Shown here one piece after another: positions 53,761 to 62,229 of a DNA stretch of 64,000 bases (the first letter of the stretch is position 1; the number at the start of each line of letters is the position of its first letter). The notes below the pieces were generated by a model. That model was not told the origin of the DNA and did not search any database. It saw only the letters and a program-made list of their open reading frames with translations. This stretch comes from Roseateles sp049532965 (GTDB lineage Bacteria > Pseudomonadota > Gammaproteobacteria > Burkholderiales > Burkholderiaceae_C), in assembly GCF_049532965.1 (NCBI RefSeq), contig NZ_CP186694.1, positions 1,178,001-1,242,000 of the forward strand, given 5' to 3'. A program made the translations under genes and the position numbers.

Positions 53761-55680
53761 TCAGAAGCCCTTCATGTCGTAGCGCACGCCGATCCAGGCC
53801 TGACGGCCCAGGCCCTGGTACGTGTAGACCGGTTGCACGTCGCGATCGGCGGCGTTGAGCACCTTCGCCTCCAGGCGCCATTGCGGCAGGAAGCGCCAGG
53901 TCGCGCGCAGGTCCAGCAGCGCATAGGCGCCGAGCTGCGCGCCGACGTCGGGACGTGCGCCGACTTCCGTCAGCGATGCGCCGACGCTCCACACGCCGGT
54001 GTCGTAGTCGGCAGAGACGCTTTCCTGATGCGCCGCGCGGCGGGGCAGGCGGCTGCCGGTCTGCTCGTCGCGCGCGTCCACCAGATCCACCGTCGCGCTG
54101 ACGCTGAGGTTCCCGATGCGATGCGCGCCCGTCAGCGTCGCGCCCTGCAGCTTCGCCCGGCCGATGTTGTCGGCGCAACCGAAATAGCCGACCGGGCACT
54201 GGGTGCCGTCCGGATCGGCGTTGTAGACGATCAGGTTGCGGACCTTGTTGCGGTAGACGGTCGCGGACGCGTTGCTGGCGCCGGAGCGCCAGTTCAGTCC
54301 CAGCTCGACGCTGCGGCCCTTCTCGGGCTGGATGTCGGCGCGGCCGTAGAACGGGAAGTACAGGTCGTTGAAGGTCGGCGCGCGGAAGCTGTTGCCGGCC
54401 AGCGCGCGCACCTTGAGGGTCTCCGTGAGCGCGTAGCTACCGCCCAGGGTCGCGGTCGTGAAGCCGCCATAGGCCGAGTTGTCGTCGCGGCGCAGGCTGG
54501 CCTGCACGCTGGCTCGACCGCCCGGGCCGAACTGGCCCGTGTAGCCCGCGATGTAGGCGTTGTTGCGACGCTTGAGCGTGTCCGCGACCACGCCATCGGC
54601 CTTCTCCGTCAGATGCTCATAGGCCAGCAGCAACTGCTGGTCCGGCGCCAGGCGCAGTGCGTTCTGCCAGGTCGCCTGGTCGCGTGTCGTCTTGAAGCGT
54701 GCGGGATCGGGCGCGCCGGCGCGGGAGTCGTCGACGCCATGCGCCGCCTGGATCGTCGTCGTCCAGAGGGGCGACAGCGTGCCGCGGTAATCGGCGCTGA
54801 CGACGCGCGTCGTCGAGCGGTTGCGGAAGTCGGGCGATGCGTCGGGCAGGAAGTCGGGCGGATTGAAGTTGGCGCTGTCGTACTGCGCGTTGAGCTTGTT
54901 CTGCGATGCGCTCAGGCCCAGCCGATGGCCTTCAGCCGGCGTGAAGCCCAGCCGCGCCGTCAGGTTGGTGCGCGCGAAGCCGTCACGATCGGGGTTGTAG
55001 TAGCCGTTGACGTCGTTCGGACGGATCGCCGACGTGCCGTCGCTGGTCTCGCGGCCGACGCTGGCGGCGTAGTCGAAGCCGCCCTGCGCGCCGCTGAGGG
55101 CGATGTCGGCCTTGCGGGAGTCGTATTCACCAAGGGCGGCCCCGGCGGTGAGGTTCAGCGGCCCCTGTCCCTTCTTCGTGAAGATCTGGATCACACCGCC
55201 GACTGCGTCGGAGCCGTACAGGCCGGAGGCCGGTCCGCGCAGCACCTCGATGCGCTCGATCTGGTCGAGGCTCATCGATTCGAAAGCCGCCTGGCCCAGC
55301 GTGGCGGAGCCCACGCGCAGGCCGTCGATCATCACGACGGTGCTGTTGGTGTTGGTGCCGCGCAGCAGATAGCCGGAGGTCTGGCCCGGGCCGCCGTTGC
55401 GCAGCAGTTGCAGGCCGGCGTAGCGGCGCAGCACGTCCTCGACGCTGTCGGCGCCGCTGTCGCGCAGCATGTCGCGGTCGATGAGCACGACGTCGGCAAC
55501 GCTCTTGCTCAGTGCCTGCGGTTCGCGGGTGCCGACGACAACGACGGGATCAAGGGCGGCGGATTGCGCCGAAGCGGTCGAGCAGAGCAGGGGGGCGCAG
55601 GCGGGCAGCGCGAGCAACGCGCCGCGGACGGTCGCGCGAACGGTGACGCGCGAGGTGGCGCGAGGACGGGAGGCTGGCAT
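53761..55680 (-). CDS. btuB: TonB-dependent vitamin B12 receptor
   Basis: About 639 residues. Signal peptide, then a TonB-box-like DPVVVVGTREPQ, a plug domain (VADVVLIDRDMLRDSGADSVEDVLRRYAGLQLL, IERIEVLRGPASGLYGSDAVGGVIQIFTKKG) and a 22-strand barrel ending in Phe (MKGF). Barrel repeats with alternating aromatic residues are typical. The cobalamin riboswitch in its leader makes BtuB the firm reading. It imports cobalamin across the outer membrane. The start was moved inward 195 bases to this ATG, which begins the signal peptide. Confidence 0.9.
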   Translation of the reverse strand: MPASRPRATSRVTVRATVRGALLALPACAPLLCSTASAQSAALDPVVVVGTREPQALSKSVADVVLIDRDMLRDSGADSVEDVLRRYAGLQLLRNGGPGQTSGYLLRGTNTNSTVVMIDGLRVGSATLGQAAFESMSLDQIERIEVLRGPASGLYGSDAVGGVIQIFTKKGQGPLNLTAGAALGEYDSRKADIALSGAQGGFDYAASVGRETSDGTSAIRPNDVNGYYNPDRDGFARTNLTARLGFTPAEGHRLGLSASQNKLNAQYDSANFNPPDFLPDASPDFRNRSTTRVVSADYRGTLSPLWTTTIQAAHGVDDSRAGAPDPARFKTTRDQATWQNALRLAPDQQLLLAYEHLTEKADGVVADTLKRRNNAYIAGYTGQFGPGGRASVQASLRRDDNSAYGGFTTATLGGSYALTETLKVRALAGNSFRAPTFNDLYFPFYGRADIQPEKGRSVELGLNWRSGASNASATVYRNKVRNLIVYNADPDGTQCPVGYFGCADNIGRAKLQGATLTGAHRIGNLSVSATVDLVDARDEQTGSRLPRRAAHQESVSADYDTGVWSVGASLTEVGARPDVGAQLGAYALLDLRATWRFLPQWRLEAKVLNAADRDVQPVYTYQGLGRQAWIGVRYDMKGF

Positions 55681-55771
55681 GTCGGAATCACGAAGCGGGT
55701 GGCAGAGGCCGCTTCCCCGCGGCCGCCTGCGACATGGACCTGTCGCGCAGCGCGCGCGCAGGTCCGCCTGT

Positions 55772-56002
55772 TGGCCGGTATCCGGGCTGTCGGAAGAGAG
55801 AACCCGCGTTGCCTTCCCGGACCGGGGTCCAGTGGTTTCAGACACGAGCCGCGCGCCGCGGAGGGCCGATGACATCGGGGAACGACGACATCGGCGGGGC
55901 GCGCCTTCCGCTTACCGTTGCGGGGGCAGCTCAGGTTGGGGCCGTGGCCCTTCCTGATTCCCGTTGAACTGCGCCGGCGGAGGGCCGGGCGCGAGCACCA
56001 AC
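55772..56002 (-). promoter_or_regulatory. Cobalamin (B12) riboswitch upstream of btuB
   Basis: In minus-strand order: a GAATCAGGAAGGGCCACGGCCC-like stem, the conserved B12-box core AGCTGCCCCCGCAACGGTAAG region (55911-55931), a CCACTGG-type segment near 55829, and a GGAAGGC...CGGATACCGGCC end near 55772-55785. This order and spacing match a cobalamin riboswitch. Binding of adenosylcobalamin would lower btuB expression. The boundaries are approximate. Confidence 0.85.
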
Positions 56003-56047
56003 GGGCGGCATCATAGCGGCCCGCCGGCTCACGCTTTCACGGGCGCC

Positions 56048-56971
56048 TCACAGCAGGCTCACGCCGCCGAGGTTGATCAGCGACGTCTCCCGCATGATGC
56101 GGACGAAGTCGCCGAGGAACGGCTTCGCCGCGAGACGCTCGGTGCTCACGGCGTAAAGCCGGCCCGTGAGTCCCTCGCGGCCGATGCGCTGGCGCGCCAC
56201 ATAGCCGCGCGCCAGGTAGCTCTCCACCGCCCACAGCGGCAGCGCCGCGAAGCCGCGCCCGCTCGCGACCAACTGAAGCATCGCCACGGTCAGTTCGCTG
56301 GTGCGCCGTGGCACCGTCACGCCGGCCGGCTTCAGCACGTGACGGACCAGGTCCAGCATCTCGTCCGGCACCGGGTAGTGGATGTAGGCCTGTGCGGCGA
56401 AGTCCTCGGCCTCCAGCCAAGGCTTGGCGAGCAACGGATGACCGTTGGGCAGCAGCGCGACGATCTCGAAGCTGAACAGCGGATGCACCGCCACGCCGTC
56501 CTCCCCCGTGTCGACATCGGACACGATCGCCAGTTCGGCGCGGTCCTGGTGCAGCAGGCCGACCGGGTCTGCCTGGAAGCCGGAAACGATGTCCAGCTCC
56601 ACCTCGGGCCAGCGTTCACGGAAGGCGTCCATTGCCGGCATCAGCCAATCGAAGCAGGTGTGGCACTCCACGGCGATGCGCAGTTGCCCCGCCGAGCCTT
56701 CGACCAGTCGACGCACGTCACGATCCGCGTCTTCGATCAGCGGCAGCACCTGCTCGGCCAGCTTCAGCAAGCGCTGGCCGGCGACACCAAAGCTCAGGGG
56801 GTTCGACTTGCGCTCGAACAGCTCCGCGCCGTAGTGGTCCTCCAGAGCCTTCAACTGATGCGAGAGCGCCGATTGCGTGAGGTTCAACAGCTGCGCGGCG
56901 CGCGAGAGGTTGCCCGCTTCCTGCAGCGCCAGCAGTGTTCGGAGGTGTCTGACCTCCAGGAGTGATTGCAT
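56048..56971 (-). CDS. metR: MetR, LysR-family activator
   Basis: About 307 residues. N-terminal winged helix: LRTLLALQEAGNLSRAAQLLNLTQSALSHQLKALEDHYGAELFERK, then a LysR effector domain with AVECHTCFDWLMPAMDAFRERWPEVELDIVSGFQ. MetR senses homocysteine and activates metE, which is divergent here and 96 bp away, so the gene name rests on the LysR type and the partner. The frame continues far upstream but this ATG gives a normal LysR length. Confidence 0.9.
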   Translation of the reverse strand: MQSLLEVRHLRTLLALQEAGNLSRAAQLLNLTQSALSHQLKALEDHYGAELFERKSNPLSFGVAGQRLLKLAEQVLPLIEDADRDVRRLVEGSAGQLRIAVECHTCFDWLMPAMDAFRERWPEVELDIVSGFQADPVGLLHQDRAELAIVSDVDTGEDGVAVHPLFSFEIVALLPNGHPLLAKPWLEAEDFAAQAYIHYPVPDEMLDLVRHVLKPAGVTVPRRTSELTVAMLQLVASGRGFAALPLWAVESYLARGYVARQRIGREGLTGRLYAVSTERLAAKPFLGDFVRIMRETSLINLGGVSLL

Positions 56972-56991
56972 GAATGAACCTAATGAAGAAG

Positions 56992-57006
56992 ACGAAAAAC
57001 TTTCGT
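56992..57006. promoter_or_regulatory. Inverted repeat in the metR-metE divergent region
   Basis: ACGAAA-AAC-TTTCGT is a perfect 6-bp inverted repeat with a 3-bp spacer, lying 20 bp upstream of metR and 61 bp before metE, in an AT-richer stretch. It is a candidate MetR site, although the known enterobacterial MetR box is of the form TGAA-N5-TTCA, which I did not find clearly here. Confidence 0.4.
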
Positions 57007-57067
57007 TTGAATCATAGGTCGCGAACCGAGAACATAGCGAATCCTTTTCAATATCGAACGCAACAAC

Positions 57068-59467
57068 ATGATCCGCACTCATGTCCTCGGTTTCCCGCGC
57101 ATTGGCGCCCAACGCGAACTGAAGCAGGCCCTGGAACGCCACTGGCGGGGCGAGATCGGCGAGGCGGCGCTGCAGGCGGTGGCTGCGGAACTGCGGGCGC
57201 GGCACTGGCGGCTTCAGGCCGGCGCCGGGCTCGATCACGTGACCGTGGGGGACTTCGCGCTGTACGACCACGTCGCCAACCTGATCCAGCTGTTCGGCTG
57301 CGAGCCCAAGCGCTTCGGGTTCCGTGGCGACGAGTCTCCGCTGCGCCGGTATTTCGCGATGGCGCGCGGTGTCACCGCGCACGACCATGACGCTGCCTGC
57401 GGTTGTGAGCCCGGCGCGTCGGGCGAGGGCGCCGCCGCGCTGGAAATGACCAAGTGGTTCGACACCAACTACCACTACCTGGTCCCGGAGTTCGACGGAG
57501 CCACCGCCTTCTCGCTGCACGCCGAGCGCTTGCTCGCGGAGATCGATGAGGCCATTGCGCTGCCTGCGAGCCCGAAGGTTGCGCTGCTGGGACCGGTGAG
57601 CTTCCTGTTCCTGGGCAAAAGCAAGGAGGAGGGCTTCGATCGCCTTGCACTGTTGCATCGGCTGCTGCCGGTCTACGAGCAACTGCTGACCCGGCTGGCG
57701 GCGCGCGGCGTGACGTGGGTCCAACTGGACGAGCCGATTCTCGGTCTCGACCTTGAGCCGGCATGGCAGGACGCGCTGCGCCGCGCCTATGCGCGCCTGG
57801 GGACGGTGGACCAGCATGTGATGGTGGCGAGCTACTTCTCGCCGCTGGCGGACAACCTGGCGCTGGCTTGCGAGCTGCCGGTGGCCGGGCTTCATGTGGA
57901 CGCGGTGAGGGCGCCTGAAGAGCTGCTTGACATCGCCCGCGCGTTGCCGCTGACGCGCGAGCTGTCGGTCGGCATCGTCGACGGACGCAATGTCTGGCGC
58001 GCCGATCTCGACGCCGCGTTGGCCGTGCTGCGGGAGGTCCGTGCGCTTCGAGGCGGGCGGCTGTGGGTGGCGGCGTCGTGCTCGCTGCTGCACGTGCCGA
58101 TGAGCCTGCGCGACGATGCGGCCGTCGACGAGGACGTGCGGCCGTGGTTGGCGGGCGCGATCGAGAAGCTGGAGGAGCTCCGCGTGCTGAAGCGCGCGCT
58201 GTGGAGCGACGAGGCGGTGGTCAAGGCGTTGGCCGAATCGCGGGCCGCGAGCGCATCGCGCGCCTCAAACCCCCGGGTGCGGCGCCTGGACATCGCGCGC
58301 AGGGTGAAAGAACTGCCGACGGATGCCGATCGTCGCGCCGCGGCATTCCCCGTTCGACGGGCGGCGCAGCGCGCTCGCCTGAAGTTGCCGGCCTTTCCGA
58401 CGACGACGATCGGTTCGTTCCCTCAGACGCCGGCGATCCGGGCCGCTCGGGCGGCGTTCAAGCGTGGCGAACTCGGTGCCGACGCGTACCGCGACGCGAT
58501 GTGCCGGGAGATCGAGCACGCTGTGCGGCGGCAGGAAGCGCTCGGCCTGGATGTGCTGGTCCATGGCGAGGCGGAGCGCAACGACATGGTGGAGTACTTC
58601 GGGGAGCAACTGGATGGCTTCGCGTTCACGGCCAACGGTTGGGTCCAGTCCTACGGCTCGCGCTGCGTGAAGCCGCCGATCCTGTTCGGCGATGTGGCGC
58701 GGCCGGCGCCGATGACGGTCGAGTGGACGCGCTTCGCGCAGGCGCTGACGGACCGGCCGATGAAAGGCATGCTGACCGGACCGATCACGATCCTGCAATG
58801 GTCGTTCGTGCGCGACGACCAGCCGCGGTCGGAAACGGCGCTGCAGATCGCGCTGGCCATTCGCGACGAGGTGGCCGACCTGGAGGCTGCTGGCATCGCG
58901 GTGATCCAGATCGACGAGCCGGCGATCCGCGAGGGTTTGCCGCTGCGCCGCGCGGCGCGGCGCGATTACCTGGCGTGGGCGACTCGGGCGTTCCGGGTCT
59001 CTGCGTCGCCGGTGCGCGACGAGACGCAGATCCACACGCACATGTGTTACTCGGAGTTCAACGACATCCTTCCGGAGATTGCCGCGATGGATGCGGACGT
59101 CATCACCATCGAGACGAGTCGCTCGGACATGGAGTTGCTGCGCGGCTTCGGCGGTCGGGTCGATGGAACGGCGAACGGTCAGGCGGGTGGATTCCGGTAT
59201 CCCAACGAGATCGGCCCGGGCGTGTACGACATCCATTCACCGCGCGTGCCGAGCCGCGATGAGATGCTGCGGTTGCTGCGCAAGGCGACGGAGGTGATTC
59301 CGGCCGAGCACCTGTGGGTCAACCCGGACTGCGGGTTGAAGACCCGGGATTGGCCGGAAACGGAAGCGGCGCTGCGGCACATGGTGGAGGCGGCACGGGT
59401 GCTGAGGTCGGGTGTTGGGCTGGGAGGACAGGATGGTCCGGATCGGTCAAAGACGGCGGCCGGATGA
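57068..59467 (+). CDS. metE: Cobalamin-independent methionine synthase
   Basis: 799 residues, about 45 longer than E. coli MetE, mostly as a C-terminal tail after the conserved end. N-terminal domain LGFPRIGAQRELKQALERHW; C-terminal domain with TTTIGSFPQTPAIRAAR, zinc ligands in IHTHMCYSEF (His, Cys) and NPDCGLKTRDW (Cys), and EIGPGVYDIHSPRVPS. It methylates homocysteine using methyltetrahydropteroyl-triglutamate, without B12. It is divergent from metR. The region upstream has no recognisable cobalamin riboswitch. Confidence 0.95.
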   Translation: MIRTHVLGFPRIGAQRELKQALERHWRGEIGEAALQAVAAELRARHWRLQAGAGLDHVTVGDFALYDHVANLIQLFGCEPKRFGFRGDESPLRRYFAMARGVTAHDHDAACGCEPGASGEGAAALEMTKWFDTNYHYLVPEFDGATAFSLHAERLLAEIDEAIALPASPKVALLGPVSFLFLGKSKEEGFDRLALLHRLLPVYEQLLTRLAARGVTWVQLDEPILGLDLEPAWQDALRRAYARLGTVDQHVMVASYFSPLADNLALACELPVAGLHVDAVRAPEELLDIARALPLTRELSVGIVDGRNVWRADLDAALAVLREVRALRGGRLWVAASCSLLHVPMSLRDDAAVDEDVRPWLAGAIEKLEELRVLKRALWSDEAVVKALAESRAASASRASNPRVRRLDIARRVKELPTDADRRAAAFPVRRAAQRARLKLPAFPTTTIGSFPQTPAIRAARAAFKRGELGADAYRDAMCREIEHAVRRQEALGLDVLVHGEAERNDMVEYFGEQLDGFAFTANGWVQSYGSRCVKPPILFGDVARPAPMTVEWTRFAQALTDRPMKGMLTGPITILQWSFVRDDQPRSETALQIALAIRDEVADLEAAGIAVIQIDEPAIREGLPLRRAARRDYLAWATRAFRVSASPVRDETQIHTHMCYSEFNDILPEIAAMDADVITIETSRSDMELLRGFGGRVDGTANGQAGGFRYPNEIGPGVYDIHSPRVPSRDEMLRLLRKATEVIPAEHLWVNPDCGLKTRDWPETEAALRHMVEAARVLRSGVGLGGQDGPDRSKTAAG

Positions 59468-59826
59468 CATGGGTGAGTAATTGACAATGTGCATTATGTG
59501 ATGTAAAGCGCGTGGTGCTGATCTGTGGTGTGATGTGCCAGATTTGTGAAGTCAGTCAAAGCTTGGCGCATGACAAGTGGTGGAACTAGGTGAAATCTGT
59601 GTCGCGCACGTCCAGACCGTCTCAATATCGGCCTGTAAGCCCCTCATGGTTCCGTCGCACAACCTTTACCTGCCCCTTGGTGATGTTCCACAACCTTTGC
59701 CCCTAATGGCGGTGTGCAGTGACGATCTCAGGGTCCGGCTTCTGCATGGCGATCGTCAAGCGCAGCACCTGCAACACCGGTCGAAGTCGCCCAGATTGGC
59801 GGCCAATTGGCTCTCCGCCACTCCAC
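59468..59826. other. 359-bp non-coding gap at the left edge of the integrated element
   Basis: No gene is supported here. Base composition is less GC-rich near the left end. The notable structure is a set of direct repeats at 59639-59709, listed separately. Beyond that I see only short frames that are out of phase with any gene-like codon use. The junction between the metE operon and the element presumably lies in this gap. Confidence 0.5.
59639..59709. repeat. Two interleaved direct repeats at the element edge
   Basis: CACAACCTTT occurs at 59658-59667 and 59689-59698 (31 bp apart). GCCCCTCATGG at 59639-59649 and GCCCCTAATGG at 59699-59709 are 60 bp apart, and another GCCCCT sits at 59672-59677 between them. 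The pattern is about a 30-bp period. It may be an arm-type or attachment site for the nearby recombinase, or a regulatory array. Confidence 0.5.
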
Positions 59827-60873
59827 TCATGGCACGCCAGAGTCTGCTTTGCGACGACTGCCCCGCCTGGGGGTCTTGTTGCCTTCGGGCGCCAGCGGCG
59901 GTGTGAGCAGCTCCACCATAGCCCGCAAGGTCTGCGCCTCGGCCTGGTGGCGCGAAACGGCCTGCTGGCCGTCAACGAGCTGCTGCTGAAGCTGGTCTAC
60001 CTGACGGATCAGTCCATCTCGCGCTTGGACCGCCGCGTCCAGCGCCAGCTTGGCCTGGTTGGCGTCGATCTCCAGGCGCGTGGCCTTGGCCGCGTGCTGG
60101 ACTGCCTGCTCCCGAGCGGCGGATTCGACGTCGGCAAGCTTCTGACGTGCCGCCTCGGCTGCTGCGTCTGCCCGGGCACGAGCCTGTCGCTCCTGATCGA
60201 TTTCCTTGAGTGCTCGCCGCTCGGCGCCGGCGGCGCGCTCGTTCGCGGCCTCGACCGCCTCACGGGCCTTCGCCAGTTCAGCCGCAAATCCGTCTTGCAG
60301 CGCCTTTTGCTGTCGACCGGCCTCTTCGAGCTGGATCTGCATCTGCTCGACCCGGGCTCGAGTTCCGGCGTGGCCGCGGCGCTCGGCTTCAAGCTCGGCC
60401 TGTAGCTGTCGCACGCGTTCCTCCATCTGGGTCAACTGCCCGCGGGTCTGTTCACCGGCTTGCTGAGCTTCCAAGACAGCATGTTCGGCAGTCGCCTGCG
60501 CCTGGCGGGCCTGCTCGGCTTCAGCCTGCAGTTCAAGCCGTGCCGCAGCCAGTTCGCCCCGAGCCGCCTCAGTTGCCTGACTCCACAGCGTGGCGATGGC
60601 TTCGGCGGCCGCGGCTTTGATTGGGTCCGGCAAGTCCGGATGCTGGATGTCGACTCGGGCTCGATGGCGCAGGTCGTCCCAGAACTTTCCGACCTCTTCA
60701 GTCGGCACGTTCATGGAGCCGCGCCGCACGTACTGGTAGAGCTTGTTCGCGGTCGGCGTGATCCCGAACCTGAAGAACAGCAGGGCGCAGGCCTCGCGGT
60801 ACAAGGCCCGCGTGTCGCTGAACTTGGCTTTCAAGGCCTCAACTTCGGCAAGGATCTCGGTCTCGGTGCTCAT
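59827..60873 (-). CDS. KfrA-like DNA-binding coiled-coil protein
   Basis: 348 residues. The N-terminal ~110 residues (SDTRALYREACALLFFRFGITPTANKLYQYVRRGSMNVPTEEVGKFWDDLRHRARVDI) match KfrA_N, a plasmid-type DNA-binding domain; the rest is a long Glu/Gln/Ala/Arg-rich coiled coil of about 220 residues, ending in a Lys/Arg tail. KfrA of IncP plasmids binds its own promoter and helps plasmid stability. No ribosome-binding site is seen before the ATG. It is divergent from the recombinase, with repeats between them. Confidence 0.75.
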   Translation of the reverse strand: MSTETEILAEVEALKAKFSDTRALYREACALLFFRFGITPTANKLYQYVRRGSMNVPTEEVGKFWDDLRHRARVDIQHPDLPDPIKAAAAEAIATLWSQATEAARGELAAARLELQAEAEQARQAQATAEHAVLEAQQAGEQTRGQLTQMEERVRQLQAELEAERRGHAGTRARVEQMQIQLEEAGRQQKALQDGFAAELAKAREAVEAANERAAGAERRALKEIDQERQARARADAAAEAARQKLADVESAAREQAVQHAAKATRLEIDANQAKLALDAAVQARDGLIRQVDQLQQQLVDGQQAVSRHQAEAQTLRAMVELLTPPLAPEGNKTPRRGSRRKADSGVP

Positions 60874-60884
60874 AGGGTTGATAT

Positions 60885-60953
60885 TAATACGTAATACGTT
60901 AAATATCTAACGATCTGTTGAAAAGTTTTGACATTACCGTTATAGTGTCAAAA
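60885..60953. promoter_or_regulatory. Repeats and recombinase promoter between the KfrA-like and recombinase genes
   Basis: A 7-bp direct repeat TAATACG is at 60885-60891 and 60892-60898, followed by similar AT-rich heptads. A plus-strand promoter is -35 TTGAAA (60918-60923), 17-bp spacer, -10 TATAGT (60941-60946). Inverted arms TTTTGACA (60926-60933) and TGTCAAAA (60946-60953) straddle the -10 region. A regulator bound there would block the recombinase; KfrA-like protein is the best candidate. Confidence 0.65.
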
Positions 60954-60978
60954 ATCATTCGAATGCCTGTGACACCAA

Positions 60979-62229
60979 ATGCGCGAGACCTCCCAGTTGC
61001 CCAACGTGGTGTCGAGAAGCGTCGCCACCCTACCCCCGCTGGAGGACATCGCCGTCGTTGATGAGATGTCGGGCCGCCACGGGTCGAACCGGTCGACGGG
61101 CAAATGCCAGCTCAGCGCTGAGACCGATCGGGAGGCCGTGCTGGCGTGGCTGGCGCGCTATGCCGACAGCCCCAACACGCTGGCCAATGCGCGACGCGAG
61201 GCCGAACGTCTCGTGCTGTGGGCGCTCACCGAGCGAGGCAAGCCGTTGTCATCGCTGACCCATGAGGACCTGCTGATCTACCGCCGCTTCTTGGCCAACC
61301 CACAGCCGGCTGCACGCTGGGTGATGGCTCCCGGCCGCAAGGCTGGCCGGCGCGATCCGGCATGGCGTCCCTTTGCCGGGCCGTTGTCGGAGGCCAGCAT
61401 CCGCCAGTCGATGACGTTGTTGAACTCGCTGCTGTCGTGGCTCGTCGAGGCCGGCTACCTGGCCGGCAATCCGTTGTCGTTGAGCAAGCGGCGCCGCAAG
61501 ACGCCTCAACCCAGGGTGACCCGTTTTCTCGAGGCTGATCTGTGGGCCGCGGTGCGCCAGACAATCCTTGCAATGCCCCGCGAGACACCCCGCCAGCAGG
61601 CGGTCTATGCCCGCGCCCGGTGGCTGTTCAGCTTGTTTTTTCTGGGTGGGCTGCGCATCTCTGAAGTGGTCGGCAACGGCATGGGCGACTTCTTCATGCG
61701 CTCGGATGCGCAAAGTGGCGAGCAGCGTTGGTGGTTGCAGGCTCTGGGTAAGGGTGACAAGGAGCGCATGATCCCCGCTACGACGGAGCTGATGATCGAA
61801 CTCATGGCCTACCGCAGATCGCTAGAGCTGAGCGATCTGCCAGCCCCGGGCGAGCCCTCCCCCCTGCTCTTCCCCGTCGCCTGGCGGCGCTCGAAGCATC
61901 CGGCGCCGCACTGGCCCGTGCCGATGACGCGCTCTGCCGTGCATGGGATCGTCAAGGAAGTCTTCGATCAGGCCGCCAATCGATGGTTGGCCGATGGGCG
62001 AGGAGAGGAACAAGCCGACCGGCTGCGTGCGGCGTCGTCGCATTGGCTGCGCCACACCGCCGGCACCAGCTTGGCCAACGCGGGCGTGAACCTCAGCTAC
62101 GTCCGAGACACACTGGGCCACAGCGATCTGTCCACGACCAGCATCTATGTGCATGGTGAGGACGATGCGCGTCACGCCGCTGTAAGTGGCGTACACCGCA
62201 TCAGTTGGGACAGCGCGGGCCCGAGCTAG
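60979..62229 (+). CDS. Tyrosine recombinase (phage-type integrase)
   Basis: 416 residues. N-terminal SAM-like core-binding domain (to about 170), then the catalytic domain. Catalytic residues: Arg226 in GGLRISEV, Lys258 in ALGKGDKERM, His355 and Arg358 in HWLRHTAG, His381 in TLGHSD, and Tyr390 in TTSIYVHG, all intact. It should cut and rejoin DNA at a specific site to integrate or excise the element. The stop shares a CTAG with the convergent gene. The attachment site was not found. Confidence 0.9.
   Translation: MRETSQLPNVVSRSVATLPPLEDIAVVDEMSGRHGSNRSTGKCQLSAETDREAVLAWLARYADSPNTLANARREAERLVLWALTERGKPLSSLTHEDLLIYRRFLANPQPAARWVMAPGRKAGRRDPAWRPFAGPLSEASIRQSMTLLNSLLSWLVEAGYLAGNPLSLSKRRRKTPQPRVTRFLEADLWAAVRQTILAMPRETPRQQAVYARARWLFSLFFLGGLRISEVVGNGMGDFFMRSDAQSGEQRWWLQALGKGDKERMIPATTELMIELMAYRRSLELSDLPAPGEPSPLLFPVAWRRSKHPAPHWPVPMTRSAVHGIVKEVFDQAANRWLADGRGEEQADRLRAASSHWLRHTAGTSLANAGVNLSYVRDTLGHSDLSTTSIYVHGEDDARHAAVSGVHRISWDSAGPS

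Noticed and set aside
53833..55872. A 679-residue plus-strand frame across btuB
   Set aside because: Antisense of the B12 receptor gene; composition is a mirror of its codons.
57007..57067. A cobalamin riboswitch before metE
   Set aside because: The gap is too short and lacks the B12-box core.
59468..59640. A tRNA gene serving as the integration site of the right-hand element
   Set aside because: No cloverleaf or tRNA-like 3' end could be found in the gap.
59719..60405. A plus-strand 228-residue frame inside the KfrA-like gene
   Set aside because: It is the antisense of the coiled-coil region, with repeated shadow codons.
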